A DNA stretch of 64,000 bases from Flavobacterium akiainvivens (GCF_001278115.1 NZ_LIYD01000005.1:726903-790902); one strand, 5' to 3'; shown: positions 36,332-45,571, counted from the first letter of the stretch. Notes: generated from the letters alone by a model not told the origin. Program-made: numbers and translations.

Positions 36332-36527
36332 ATTTGCAGTATTTTCTTATTTTTTAACACATTTTAACGCTAATTTTTCACTTTTGGAGTTTGGATTTAC
36401 GGTGTGAAACAAATTTGTATTTTTGTGGTTTAATTTTATAACGGCAGTTAAAATTTAAATGATGATTTTTGTACCTTGGTTTGGCCTTGCCAAAAAATGT
36501 ACATTCCATTTTTAAATGCGTTGGGGT

Positions 36528-37286
36528 ATGGGGTTAGAAATAGAAAATGAATTACGTAAAATTTGGGACAGGATACCTACCGAGCCCAATGTTGTAAACA
36601 AGCAGTTTGATATAAACTCGTGCAAGGCGTTGCTCGACCTGTTTCATGTGGGCAAATACTACTACATGGTGCTCAACGTGCGCACCTCTACCTACGAATT
36701 TGTAAGCCCCGAAGTGGAAGAGGTGCTGGGTTACCCGGCTGGCGAGCTTGATTTTTTTACATTCCTTAACCTTTTACATCCTGTAGATAAGGCCAACCTG
36801 CTTAACTATGAAACCGCTACCGAGAAATTCTTTCAGTCGGTACCGCCCGAAAAGCTCTTTAAATACAAGGTACAGTACGATTTCAGGCTGCGCAGGGCAG
36901 ATGGCCATTATGTGCGCATCCTTAACCAAATGAACATTATACAGCACGACAACCAAAACGTGCGCACCTTTCTTGTAAATACCGATATAAGCCACCTTAA
37001 GCATGACGATACACCCCGTATGTCTATCATAGGGCTCGATGGCGAACCTTCTTATTACAATATCGACTTCGAAAATATTTTTAAGCCCACCCAACAGGTC
37101 TTTACCCGCCGCGAGAAAGACATACTCAAGGCAATGGCATCGGGGCTTAAAAGCCAGGAAATTAGCGATGCCCTGCACATAAGCAAGCTAACGGTAGACT
37201 CTCACCGCAAAAACATACTGCGCAAAACCAATGCCCGTTCGGCAAGCGAGGTTATTCGTATAGCCTATGATAACGGCTGGATATAG
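36528..37286 (+). CDS. PAS-LuxR transcriptional regulator
   Basis: 252 residues from the second ATG; the first, at 36516, adds four residues. A PAS_3-like sensor domain at about 45-155 (YEFVSPEVEEVLGYPAGELD, FRLRRADGHYVRILNQ) is followed by a LuxR/FixJ HTH at about 190-250 (FTRREKDILKAMASGLKSQE, HISKLTVDSHRKNILRKTNA). It is cytoplasmic and has no receiver domain, so it should sense a small ligand or redox state directly. There is no partner gene beside it. The preceding 240 nt contain only the terminator and an AT-rich leader. Confidence 0.82.
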   Translation: MGLEIENELRKIWDRIPTEPNVVNKQFDINSCKALLDLFHVGKYYYMVLNVRTSTYEFVSPEVEEVLGYPAGELDFFTFLNLLHPVDKANLLNYETATEKFFQSVPPEKLFKYKVQYDFRLRRADGHYVRILNQMNIIQHDNQNVRTFLVNTDISHLKHDDTPRMSIIGLDGEPSYYNIDFENIFKPTQQVFTRREKDILKAMASGLKSQEISDALHISKLTVDSHRKNILRKTNARSASEVIRIAYDNGWI

Positions 37287-37405
37287 CTACCTGCACAGGG
37301 GTAGTTTTTGTTTAAATTTATTAGTTGTCTGAAATACAAATAACTATGTTCATAAAGGTGCTTATAATCTTGATAGTTGTGTTAAACAGTTTAATATAAA
37401 AATGA

Positions 37406-37438
37406 AAAAGGCCCGCAAAACACTGTTTTGCAGGCCCT
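37406..37438 (-). terminator. Terminator of the small charged protein gene
   Basis: On the minus strand GGGCCTGCAAAACA pairs with TGTTTTGCGGGCC, followed by TTTTT. The stem is long and nearly perfect. Confidence 0.75.
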
Positions 37439-37473
37439 TCCTTCAATAACCTAAGTAACAAAAAATAACGTTA

Positions 37474-37755
37474 TTATTGTTCTTCCGGCTTGGTTGAAGA
37501 TTTTTTGGCGGTTTGAGTATCTACAGAGCCGGTATTAGTGCCTTTGTCCTTTTGGCCCTCTGTTTTTTGCTTAACGGGTTCATACCGTTCTTTTTCATCT
37601 TTTTTGCGTTCGGCCACAGCCATTTGCGCATCTTTAGCAACCTGCTGTTCGGTTACCACGGGCGGCTGTTGGTCGGCTTTTTGGTTTTCCTGCTGCGCAT
37701 AAGCGTGCAGGCTAAAAGCTAAAACGGGTACGGCAATGTAAAATGTTGTTTTCAT
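37474..37755 (-). CDS. Small exported Lys/Glu/Gln-rich protein
   Basis: 93 residues: a signal peptide (1-20, ending HAYAQ) followed by a highly charged, low-complexity tail with no hydrophobic core. It looks intrinsically disordered. The in-frame signal peptide and a dedicated terminator support it being real. No family recognised. Confidence 0.5.
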   Translation of the reverse strand: MKTTFYIAVPVLAFSLHAYAQQENQKADQQPPVVTEQQVAKDAQMAVAERKKDEKERYEPVKQKTEGQKDKGTNTGSVDTQTAKKSSTKPEEQ

Positions 37756-37893
37756 AATCCCCCATTGTTACATTTGTAAAGTTAGGCAATTGGTGTGCGC
37801 CGGCACCCTTTAAAATGCTGATTAACCTATGTTTAACGCATATTACAAAAACCCGTTAAACAACCCTACACGGTAAGTTAAAAACAAACGGGG

Positions 37894-37925
37894 TTGGCTT
37901 ACTTCGCGGGCTTTTAGTATCTTTG
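37894..37925 (+). promoter_or_regulatory. Promoter of the HD hydrolase gene
   Basis: TTG (37894-37896) is followed after 21 nt by TATCTTTG (37918-37925), 17 nt before the GTG start. It may also drive the lpx genes downstream. Confidence 0.6.
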
Positions 37926-37942
37926 TTAAAAATTTAGCCATA

Positions 37943-39187
37943 GTGAGCCAAATCAACAAGCTTAAAATACTTAACGACCCTATTTATGGGTTTATCTCAA
38001 TAACCAACCCCCTTGTTTACGACCTTATTCAACACCCTTATTTTCAAAGGTTAAGGCGCATATCTCAAATGGGCATGTCTTACCTGGTATATCCCGGGGC
38101 GCACCACACCCGTTTTCACCATGCGCTGGGCTGTATGCACCTTATGCAAAAAACGGTGGCCGTACTGCGCTCTAAAGACGTAGCCATAAGCGATGACGAA
38201 GAAAACGCCCTGTGCATAGCCATACTGCTGCACGATATAGGCCACGGCCCGTTTAGCCACGCTATGGAGCACAGCATTGTAGAGGGCATAAGCCATGAGC
38301 ACATATCGCTTATGTTTATGGACGAGCTAAATAAGGAGTTTGGCGGCAGGCTTTCGCTTGCCATAAGTATTTTTAAGGGGGAGTACCACCGCAAGTTTAT
38401 GCTGCAGCTTATATCAAGCCAGATGGATATGGACCGTATGGACTACCTGAAGCGCGACAGCTTTTACAGCGGCGTGGCAGAGGGCAACATTAACAGCGAG
38501 CGCCTAATCCAGATGCTAAACGTGCAGGATGATACCCTGGTGGTTGAAGAAAAAGGTATTTACAGCGTAGAAAAGTTTATTGTGGCACGCAGGCTTATGT
38601 ACTGGCAGGCTTACCTGCACAAAACCAGTGTAGCGGCAGAACTGGTGCTTACCAAAATACTTAAACGCGCCAAAGAGCTTACGCACAGCGGTGTGTACTT
38701 AACAGCCAGCGAACCGCTAAGGCACTTCTTGGTACACCGCATAGGCCTGGAGGATTTTACGCCGGAAGTGCTTACAAAATTCAGCTACCTTGATGATTTT
38801 GATATTATGGGCGCGGTAAAGGCGTGGCAGTTTCACGATGATTTTGTACTGCGCGAACTGAGCCGCATGATTATAAACCGCGACCTGCCTAAAATAAAAC
38901 TAAGGGCAGAGAAGTTTACTAAAGATAACCTGGAAAACCTGCGCAACTACCTTATGGAACTGCACAGTATTACCGAAAAAGAGGCCAACTACTTTGTGTT
39001 TAAAGGCAAAATTAAGAACCAGGCCTATAATAAGGAGGGCGAGCCCATACATATATTAAGGAAAGACAAGTCTATTGAAGATGTAGTGGCAGCCAGCGAC
39101 CAGCTTAACCTTAAGGCACTTAGCAAGCCGGTAACCAAGTACTACCTGTGCTTTCCAAAAGAGCTTTTGCAACAGGCGGCGTTTTAA
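37943..39187 (+). CDS. HD-domain phosphohydrolase (SAMHD1/dGTPase-like)
   Basis: 414 residues starting at a GTG placed 17 nt after the -7 box. The HD domain spans about 45-190, with HHTRFHHALGCMHLM (first His), LLHDIGHGPFSHAME (HD pair) and SQMDMDRMDYLKRD (final Asp). The C-terminal half resembles the oligomerisation region of YwfO/SAMHD1-like dNTP triphosphohydrolases. It is likely a nucleotide hydrolase. It sits 23 nt upstream of lpxD in the same direction and probably shares a transcript. Confidence 0.85.
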   Translation: MSQINKLKILNDPIYGFISITNPLVYDLIQHPYFQRLRRISQMGMSYLVYPGAHHTRFHHALGCMHLMQKTVAVLRSKDVAISDDEENALCIAILLHDIGHGPFSHAMEHSIVEGISHEHISLMFMDELNKEFGGRLSLAISIFKGEYHRKFMLQLISSQMDMDRMDYLKRDSFYSGVAEGNINSERLIQMLNVQDDTLVVEEKGIYSVEKFIVARRLMYWQAYLHKTSVAAELVLTKILKRAKELTHSGVYLTASEPLRHFLVHRIGLEDFTPEVLTKFSYLDDFDIMGAVKAWQFHDDFVLRELSRMIINRDLPKIKLRAEKFTKDNLENLRNYLMELHSITEKEANYFVFKGKIKNQAYNKEGEPIHILRKDKSIEDVVAASDQLNLKALSKPVTKYYLCFPKELLQQAAF

Positions 39188-39210
39188 TTTAATTTTATAT
39201 TTTTGTCAGG

Positions 39211-40230
39211 ATGAAATTTACAGCAGAACAAATAGCAGGTATACTGGAGGGCGAAATAGTGGGCAACCCCGCTACCGAAGTACACAAGCTGGCAAAAATA
39301 GAAGAGGGTACGGAGGGGGCTATTACGTTTTTGGCCAACCCTAAATACCTTCCTTATATATATTCTACACAGGCTTCTATTACTATAGTTAACCGCACTT
39401 TTGAGCCCGAGGCCAATATTACTACCACACTTATTAAGGTAGATGATGCTTATAAGGCATTTGGCATGCTGCTGGAATATTACAACCAGGTTAAGCTTAT
39501 GAAGAGCGGCATAGAGCAGCCGTCTGTAATTTCAGAAGGCGCTACCTATGGCGAAAACCTGTACCTGGGCAGTTTTTGCTACATTGGCAAAAATGTAAAA
39601 ATAGGCGATAACGTAAAAATATACCCCAACAGTTTTGTGGGCGATAATGTTACCATTGGCGATAATACAATTCTTTTCGCAGGCAGCCGCGTGTACAGCG
39701 AAACGGTAATAGGCCAAAATTGTGTTATACATTCAGGCGCCATTATAGGTTCAGATGGTTTTGGCTTTGCCAAAGATGATGAAGGCGTTTACAGTAAAGT
39801 ACCGCAAATAGGCAACGTTATACTGGAAGATAATGTAGAGGTAGGTGCCTGTACTACTATAGACAGGGCCACCCTGGGCAGCACACTTATTAAAAAAGGC
39901 GTTAAGCTGGATAACCAGATTCAGATTGCCCATAACGTGGTTATAGGCGAAAACACCGTTATTGCCAGCCAAACCGGCATTGCAGGCTCTACTAAAATAG
40001 GCAGCGGCTGCATTATTGGCGGGCAGGTGGGCATTGTAGGCCATCTTACTATAGGCAACAACGTGCGCATACAGGCACAAAGCGGCGTTACCAAAAGCCA
40101 TGCCGATGGCGATTTCGTACAGGGTACACCGGCAATGCCATACCATGATTTCAGCAAGTCGTATGTACACTTCCGCAACCTGCCTAAAATAGTGGCCGAG
40201 CTGGAGGATCTTAAAAAAGTAACTAAATAA
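39211..40230 (+). CDS. lpxD: UDP-3-O-(3-hydroxyacyl)glucosamine N-acyltransferase
   Basis: 339 residues, normal for LpxD. An N-terminal uridine-binding domain (about 1-100, AITFLANPKYLPYIYST) is followed by a left-handed beta-helix of hexapeptide repeats (about 100-315) with HSGAIIGSDGFGFA and the catalytic His in IQIAHNVVIG. A C-terminal helix follows. It adds the second 3-hydroxyacyl chain in lipid A synthesis. It is followed after 17 nt by lpxC-fabZ. Confidence 0.95.
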   Translation: MKFTAEQIAGILEGEIVGNPATEVHKLAKIEEGTEGAITFLANPKYLPYIYSTQASITIVNRTFEPEANITTTLIKVDDAYKAFGMLLEYYNQVKLMKSGIEQPSVISEGATYGENLYLGSFCYIGKNVKIGDNVKIYPNSFVGDNVTIGDNTILFAGSRVYSETVIGQNCVIHSGAIIGSDGFGFAKDDEGVYSKVPQIGNVILEDNVEVGACTTIDRATLGSTLIKKGVKLDNQIQIAHNVVIGENTVIASQTGIAGSTKIGSGCIIGGQVGIVGHLTIGNNVRIQAQSGVTKSHADGDFVQGTPAMPYHDFSKSYVHFRNLPKIVAELEDLKKVTK

Positions 40231-40247
40231 ACAAAAGCAAATATATA

Positions 40248-41639
40248 ATGGTTAAGCAAACCACAATCAGGAGTGAAGTTTCGTTAAAAGGCGTGGGCCT
40301 GCACACGGGTAAGGAAGTAACCATGACCTTTAAGCCTGCACCGGTAAACAACGGCTACACTTTTGTAAGGGTAGATTTAGAAGGCAAGCCGGTTATAGAA
40401 GCCGATGCCACTTATGTAGTGAACACCCAAAGGGGCACAAACCTTGAAAAAAACGGCGTTAAAATACAAACATCAGAACACGTGCTTGCTGCATTTGTGG
40501 GCTGCGATGTAGATAACGTGATTATAGAGCTTAATGCCTCTGAGCCTCCTATTATGGATGGTTCTTCTAAATTTTTTGTAGAAGCCATAGAAAGCGTGGG
40601 CGTAGAAGAGCAGGATGCAGAGCGCAAGGTGTATGTGGTTAAAGAAGTAATTTCTTATACAGATGAGGCCACCGGCAGCGAGATTATTGTTATGCCGGCA
40701 GATGAGTACCAGGTTACCACCATGGTAGATTTTGGCACTAAAGTTCTGGGCACACAAAACGCTACGCTAAAAAGCATGGGCGACTTTAAAGAAGAAATTG
40801 CCGATGCACGTACCTTTAGCTTTTTGCACGAGCTTGAAACCCTGCTGGAGCACGGCCTTATTAAAGGCGGCGACCTTAACAATGCTATTGTATATGTAGA
40901 TAAGGAAATTTCTCCTGAAACTATGGACAGGCTTAAGGTGGCTTTTGGCAAAGAAAGCATATCGGTTAAGCCAAACGGCATTCTTGATAACCTTACGCTG
41001 CATTACCCTAACGAGGCTGCACGCCACAAACTGCTTGATGTAGTGGGCGACCTTGCCCTTATAGGCACCCGTATTAAAGGAAAAGTAATAGCAAATAAGC
41101 CGGGCCACTTTGTAAACACCCAGTTTGCCAAGAAAATAGCCAAGCTAATAAAAATAGAGCAGCGCAACGCCGTGCCGGTTTATGACCTGCATAAAGAGCC
41201 GCTTATGGATATCCATAAAATTATGGCTATGCTGCCGCACCGTCCGCCGTTTTTGCTGGTAGACCGCATTCTTGAAATGAGCGATAACCACGTGGTGGGC
41301 CTTAAGAACGTAACCATGAACGAAAGCTTCTTTGTAGGGCACTTCCCTGGTGCGCCGGTTATGCCGGGCGTTCTTATTGTAGAGGCTATGGCACAAACGG
41401 GCGGTATACTTATACTAAGCACCGTGCCTGATCCTGAAAACTACTTAACCTATTTTATGAAAATAGACGGTGTTAAGTTTAAGCACAAAGTACTGCCGGG
41501 CGATACCCTGGTGTTTAAGTGCGACCTTGTGTCGCCCATACGCCGCGGTATATGCCACATGCACGCCAATGCCTATGCAAACGGCAAGTTGGTGGCAGAG
41601 GCCGAACTAATGGCGCAAATTGCAAAAAATAACAACTAA
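40248..41639 (+). CDS. lpxC/fabZ: LpxC-FabZ bifunctional protein
   Basis: 463 residues. Residues about 1-305 are UDP-3-O-acyl-GlcNAc deacetylase, with the zinc ligands in SEHVLAAF and HKLLDVVGD. Residues about 320-463 are 3-hydroxyacyl-ACP dehydratase, with HRPPFLLVDRI and the catalytic His in GHFPGAPVMPGVL. The fusion is the known Bacteroidota arrangement and couples the committed step of lipid A synthesis to fatty acid elongation, which compete for the same 3-hydroxyacyl-ACP. Confidence 0.96.
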   Translation: MVKQTTIRSEVSLKGVGLHTGKEVTMTFKPAPVNNGYTFVRVDLEGKPVIEADATYVVNTQRGTNLEKNGVKIQTSEHVLAAFVGCDVDNVIIELNASEPPIMDGSSKFFVEAIESVGVEEQDAERKVYVVKEVISYTDEATGSEIIVMPADEYQVTTMVDFGTKVLGTQNATLKSMGDFKEEIADARTFSFLHELETLLEHGLIKGGDLNNAIVYVDKEISPETMDRLKVAFGKESISVKPNGILDNLTLHYPNEAARHKLLDVVGDLALIGTRIKGKVIANKPGHFVNTQFAKKIAKLIKIEQRNAVPVYDLHKEPLMDIHKIMAMLPHRPPFLLVDRILEMSDNHVVGLKNVTMNESFFVGHFPGAPVMPGVLIVEAMAQTGGILILSTVPDPENYLTYFMKIDGVKFKHKVLPGDTLVFKCDLVSPIRRGICHMHANAYANGKLVAEAELMAQIAKNNN

Positions 41640-41661
41640 GCACTAACCCAAGACAACCTTT

Positions 41662-42450
41662 ATGAATCAACCTTTAGCATATGTGCATCCGGGTGCCAAG
41701 ATTGCCAAAAATGTGGTAATCGAGCCGTTTACAACCATACACAACAATGTGGTTATAGGCGAAGGCACATGGATAGGCTCTAACGTAACCATTATGGAAG
41801 GGGCCCGCATAGGTAAAAATTGTAATATATTTCCGGGTGCGGTAATTTCTGCACCGCCGCAGGACCTTAAATACCAGGGCGAGGAAACCACCGCCGAAAT
41901 TGGCGATAACACCACAATACGCGAGTGTGTTACCATTAACCGTGGCACATCCGACAGGATGAAGACCGTTATAGGCAAAAACTGCCTTATTATGGCTTAT
42001 TCTCACGTGGCGCACGACTGTTTTGTGGGCAACTACTGTATTTTTAGTAATAATACCAACCTGGCAGGCCACATTACCGTGGGCGACTACGTAGTGCTTG
42101 CAGGCATGGTGGCCGTACACCAGTTTTCTACCATAGGCAACCACGCGTTTGTAACCGGTGGTTCGCTTGTGCGCAAAGACGTTCCACCTTATGTAAAGGC
42201 AGCGCGCGAGCCGCTTAGCTATGTAGGTATTAACTCGGTAGGGCTGCGCAGGCGCGGTTTTTCATCAGAAAAAATTACCGAAATACAAAACATATACCGT
42301 ATACTGTACCAAAAAAATTACAACGTAAGCCAGGCCCTTGAAATAATCGAGGCTGATATGGAGGCAACACCGGAGCGTGATGAAATTATCATGTCTATCC
42401 GTAACTCTCCGCGTGGTGTTATGAAAGGCTACAGCGGCGGAAAAGAATAA
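41662..42450 (+). CDS. lpxA: UDP-N-acetylglucosamine acyltransferase
   Basis: 262 residues. A left-handed beta-helix of hexapeptide repeats at about 1-190 has the catalytic His in YSHVAHDC, the LpxA segments GAVISAPPQDLKY and RECVTINRGT, and VAVHQFSTIG. A C-terminal helical domain follows (LRRRGFSSEKITEIQNIYR). It catalyses the first acylation of lipid A synthesis. The spacing of 22 nt to lpxC-fabZ indicates an operon. Confidence 0.95.
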   Translation: MNQPLAYVHPGAKIAKNVVIEPFTTIHNNVVIGEGTWIGSNVTIMEGARIGKNCNIFPGAVISAPPQDLKYQGEETTAEIGDNTTIRECVTINRGTSDRMKTVIGKNCLIMAYSHVAHDCFVGNYCIFSNNTNLAGHITVGDYVVLAGMVAVHQFSTIGNHAFVTGGSLVRKDVPPYVKAAREPLSYVGINSVGLRRRGFSSEKITEIQNIYRILYQKNYNVSQALEIIEADMEATPERDEIIMSIRNSPRGVMKGYSGGKE

Positions 42451-42454
42451 ATTT

Positions 42455-42600
42455 AAAAGGTAATTTGTCGATTTGGTAATTTTATTTAATTCGGAAAGCC
42501 AATTCCTGACAAAAAATGATTTATTGGTTGGGTTATTCGTAACCTCTAAAAACAAATAACCAAATTACCGAATCAACGAATAAACAAATAAACATAAAAA
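42455..42600. repeat. AT-rich intergenic repeat block between lpxA and efp
   Basis: Words such as GATTTGGTAATTT (about 42474-42486) recur in near-complement (AAATTACCGAATC, about 42562-42574) across the gap, giving a large imperfect palindrome. Nothing coding was seen. Confidence 0.5.
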
Positions 42601-42616
42601 GTAAACAATTTAGATA

Positions 42617-43183
42617 ATGGCAAGTACATCAGATATCCGTAACGGTTTGTGCATTAAGTTCAACCACGATATTTATAAAATCATCGAATTCCTTCACGTT
42701 AAGCCGGGTAAAGGCCCAGCTTTCGTTCGTACAAAACTAAAAAGCCTTACCACTGGTAAAGTGCTTGACAACACGTTTTCTGCAGGCCACAAGATAGATG
42801 ACGTGCGCGTAGAAACACACAAGTTCCAGTTCCTGTACCCAGAAGGCGACCAGTTCCACTTCATGCACGCTGAAACATACGAGCAAATCACACTAAGCCG
42901 TGATATTCTTGATGCACCGGACCTGCTTAAAGAAGGTGAGAACGTAATGGTTATCATTAATGCTGAGACTGAAGCGCCACTATCTGTAGATATGCCTGCT
43001 TCTGTAGTGCTTGAAGTTACCTATGCCGAGCCGGGTGTTAAAGGCAACACAGCAACCAACGCTACCAAGCCTGCAAAGGTTGAAACAGGTGCATCGGTTA
43101 ACGTACCGCTTTTCATTAACGAAGGCGATAAAATTAAAATCGACACCGCTACAGGCCAGTATCTTGAGCGTGTGAAAGAATAA
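42617..43183 (+). CDS. efp: Translation elongation factor P
   Basis: 188 residues, three beta domains. The modifiable residue of domain I is Lys32 in KPGKGPAFVR; a lysine here suggests EpmA/YjeK-type modification or none, rather than rhamnosylation. The domain III signature NVPLFINEGDKIKIDTATGQY is intact. It relieves polyproline stalling. It lies within the envelope gene cluster but after a repeat-filled gap. Confidence 0.95.
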   Translation: MASTSDIRNGLCIKFNHDIYKIIEFLHVKPGKGPAFVRTKLKSLTTGKVLDNTFSAGHKIDDVRVETHKFQFLYPEGDQFHFMHAETYEQITLSRDILDAPDLLKEGENVMVIINAETEAPLSVDMPASVVLEVTYAEPGVKGNTATNATKPAKVETGASVNVPLFINEGDKIKIDTATGQYLERVKE

Positions 43184-43198
43184 TTCTTCTGATTTAAA

Positions 43199-43257
43199 GA
43201 TTTAAAGATTGAAGGATTTAAAAATTGTTCAATCTTTAAATCTTTCAATTTTTAAAT
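43199..43257. repeat. Long imperfect palindrome between efp and the second lpxD-like gene
   Basis: GATTTAAAGATTG (43199-43211) and GATTTAAAAATTG (43215-43227) are answered by their complements at 43230-43242 and 43246-43257. This gives a stem of about 28 bp with few mismatches and a 2-nt loop. Confidence 0.6.
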
Positions 43258-43265
43258 TTCAAAAA

Positions 43266-44195
43266 ATGAAATTCCCAAAGGTATATCCGCTTAAGGAAAT
43301 AGCCGCACTTATAGGCGCTGAATTTGTGGGCCATGAAACCTTCCCGGTGCACGGCATGAACGAAATACACGTGGTAGAACCCGGCGATATTGTGTTTGTA
43401 GACCACCCCAAATATTATGACAAGGCATTACAATCTGCCGCTACAATAGTGCTTATTAACAAGCAGGTAGAGTGCCCGGAGGGTAAGGCGCTGCTTATTT
43501 CAGACGACCCATTCAGGGATTTCAACAAACTTACCAGGCATTTTATGCCGTTTCAACAGGCCAATGTATCTGTCGCGCCAAGCGCCAAAATAGGCGAGGG
43601 CACGGTTATACAGCCCAATACCTTTGTGGGCAATAATGTAGTTATTGGTAAAGATTGCCTTATACACAGCAATGTTGCCATTTATGACAATACCATTATA
43701 GGCAATAACGTAATTATCCACTCAGGTACCGTGCTGGGCGGCGATGCTTTTTACTACAAGAAGCGCCCTGAAGGCTTTGACCAGCTGCTAAGCGGTGGGC
43801 GTGTGGTTATTGAAGACAACGTGGGCATAGGCGCACTGTGTACAATAGATAAAGGCGTTACCGGCGATACCACCATTGGTGCAGGCTCTAAGCTTGACAA
43901 CCAGGTGCACATAGGCCACGACACCGTTATTGGCAAAAAATGCCTCATTGCCAGCCAAACGGGTATTGCAGGCTGCTGCATTATAGAAGACGAAGTAACC
44001 ATGTGGGGCCAGGTGGGTGTTACCAGCGGTGCTACCATAGGCACAAAAGCCGTTATACTGGCACAAACGGGCGTGGCTAAGTCACTCGCCGGCGGCAAGG
44101 TATACTTTGGCTCTCCGGCCGAAGAATCGCGCGAAAAGCTGAAAGACATGGCCTACGTAAAACGCATTCCCGAAATTCTTGCTAAACTGAAATAA
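43266..44195 (+). CDS. LpxD-like N-acyltransferase paralogue
   Basis: 309 residues from the ATG at 43266; the frame extends upstream only through the palindromic repeat, so the longer start is not credible. It has the LpxD layout: an N-terminal domain (PGDIVFVDHPKYYDKAL), hexapeptide beta-helix repeats and a His in VHIGHDTVIG at the catalytic position. It differs from the lpxD at 39211 by an insert-like FYYKKRPEGFDQLL. It may be an acyltransferase acting on a different UDP-sugar. It is 1 nt upstream of the NTF2-like gene. Confidence 0.8.
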   Translation: MKFPKVYPLKEIAALIGAEFVGHETFPVHGMNEIHVVEPGDIVFVDHPKYYDKALQSAATIVLINKQVECPEGKALLISDDPFRDFNKLTRHFMPFQQANVSVAPSAKIGEGTVIQPNTFVGNNVVIGKDCLIHSNVAIYDNTIIGNNVIIHSGTVLGGDAFYYKKRPEGFDQLLSGGRVVIEDNVGIGALCTIDKGVTGDTTIGAGSKLDNQVHIGHDTVIGKKCLIASQTGIAGCCIIEDEVTMWGQVGVTSGATIGTKAVILAQTGVAKSLAGGKVYFGSPAEESREKLKDMAYVKRIPEILAKLK

Positions 44196-44196
44196 T

Positions 44197-44559
44197 ATGA
44201 CCCCAAAAGAGCTGGTACTTGATTATTATACACAGGATGCACTGCGCCACCCTGAGGTTATGGATAAATACATACACAGCGATTTTTTGCTGCAATGGCA
44301 CAGTTCTAAAGGCTACCTCGAGGCCGATAAAAATGATGTTATGGCGCTTGCTGCCGAAATGGGTAAATCCTACACATCATCGCGCACTGAGATTATCAGC
44401 ATACTGCAGGATGGCAGCCAGGTAGCCGTGCGCTACATTTACCACGTTACGGCGTTTGAAAACCCTACCGAGGAGATGGTGCTGGCACATTTTGCCGTAT
44501 TTTGGGAAATTAAAGACGGGCAGCTGTACCGTGGCAGGCTTATGAGCCAGCTGGGTTAG
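44197..44559 (+). CDS. NTF2-like (SnoaL-type) protein
   Basis: 120 residues with the alpha-plus-beta cone fold pattern of SnoaL-like proteins: N-terminal helices, YIHSDFLLQWHS, VAVRYIYHVTA and HFAVFWEIKDGQLYRGRLMSQ. Such proteins are isomerases/hydrolases or small-ligand binders. It starts one base after the LpxD-like gene and is cotranscribed with it. Confidence 0.75.
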   Translation: MTPKELVLDYYTQDALRHPEVMDKYIHSDFLLQWHSSKGYLEADKNDVMALAAEMGKSYTSSRTEIISILQDGSQVAVRYIYHVTAFENPTEEMVLAHFAVFWEIKDGQLYRGRLMSQLG

Positions 44560-44676
44560 CGCTTAAGCAGAAATTTCTTTAAAAATTGATGTACAAATAA
44601 TAAAAAAGGGTTATAATATTTCAGTTAAAACCCTATTTTTGTACCACAAACTTGAAAAAACAATAAAATAAATATC

Positions 44677-45549
44677 ATGAGTGTTTTAGTTAATAAAAAT
44701 TCCAAGATAATTGTACAGGGCTTTACCGGCAGCGAAGGTACTTTCCATGCCAGCCAGATGATTGAATACGGCACTAACGTGGTAGGTGGTGTAACACCGG
44801 GCAAAGGTGGTTCAACACACTTAGACAAACCTGTTTTTAATACTGTTAAAGATGCAGTAGATGTTGCAGGTGCCGATACTTCTATCATATTTGTTCCGCC
44901 GGCATTTGCTGCTGATGCAATTATGGAAGCTGCCGATGCAGGCATTAAAGTAATCATTGCTATTACTGAAGGTATTCCTGTGGCAGATATGATTAAAGCT
45001 TATGACTATATTAAAGGCAAAGACTGCCGCCTTATAGGCCCTAACTGTCCGGGTGTTATTACTCCGGAAGAGGCTAAGGTAGGTATTATGCCGGGCTTCG
45101 TTTTCAAAAAAGGTAAAGTAGGTATTGTTTCTAAATCAGGTACCCTTACCTATGAAGCGGCAGACCAGGTTGTAAAACAAGGCCTTGGTATTACTACAGC
45201 TATTGGTATTGGTGGCGACCCAATAATTGGTACTACTACTAAAGAAGCTGTTGAACTGCTAATGAACGACCCTGAAACTGAAGCTATCATTATGATAGGT
45301 GAAATTGGTGGCCAACTTGAGGCTGACGCTGCACGTTGGGTTAAGGCAGACGGTAACCGCAAGCCTGTAATTGGCTTTATAGCCGGTGAAACTGCCCCTA
45401 AAGGCCGTACAATGGGCCACGCAGGTGCAATTGTTGGCGGTGCTGACGATACAGCTGAAGCTAAAAAACGCATCATGAGGGAAAACGGCATCCACGTGGT
45501 TGACTCTCCTGCTGAAATAGGCAAAAAAGTAAAAGAGGTTTTAGGTTAA
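44677..45549 (+). CDS. sucD: Succinate-CoA ligase [ADP-forming] subunit alpha
   Basis: 290 residues. The CoA-binding Rossmann domain is at about 1-130 ([24 protein letters not shown]). The ligase domain follows, with the phosphohistidine His248 in [10 protein letters not shown]. It makes ATP/GTP from succinyl-CoA in the TCA cycle with a beta subunit encoded elsewhere. A -7 element TATTTTTG (44634-44641) lies 35 nt before the ATG, so it is a separate transcription unit. Confidence 0.96.
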   Translation: MSVLVNKNSKIIVQGFTGSEGTFHASQMIEYGTNVVGGVTPGKGGSTHLDKPVFNTVKDAVDVAGADTSIIFVPPAFAADAIMEAADAGIKVIIAITEGIPVADMIKAYDYIKGKDCRLIGPNCPGVITPEEAKVGIMPGFVFKKGKVGIVSKSGTLTYEAADQVVKQGLGITTAIGIGGDPIIGTTTKEAVELLMNDPETEAIIMIGEIGGQLEADAARWVKADGNRKPVIGFIAGETAPKGRTMGHAGAIVGGADDTAEAKKRIMRENGIHVVDSPAEIGKKVKEVLG

Positions 45550-45571
45550 TTTTCTAAACCCTTATAAATAT

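Noticed and set aside
39198..39205. TATTTTTG as an lpxD promoter
   Set aside because: It lies 5 nt before the ATG with no matching -33 box; probably coincidental in an AT-rich gap.
40248..41639. LpxC-FabZ fusion as a novelty
   Set aside because: This fusion is well known in Bacteroidota.
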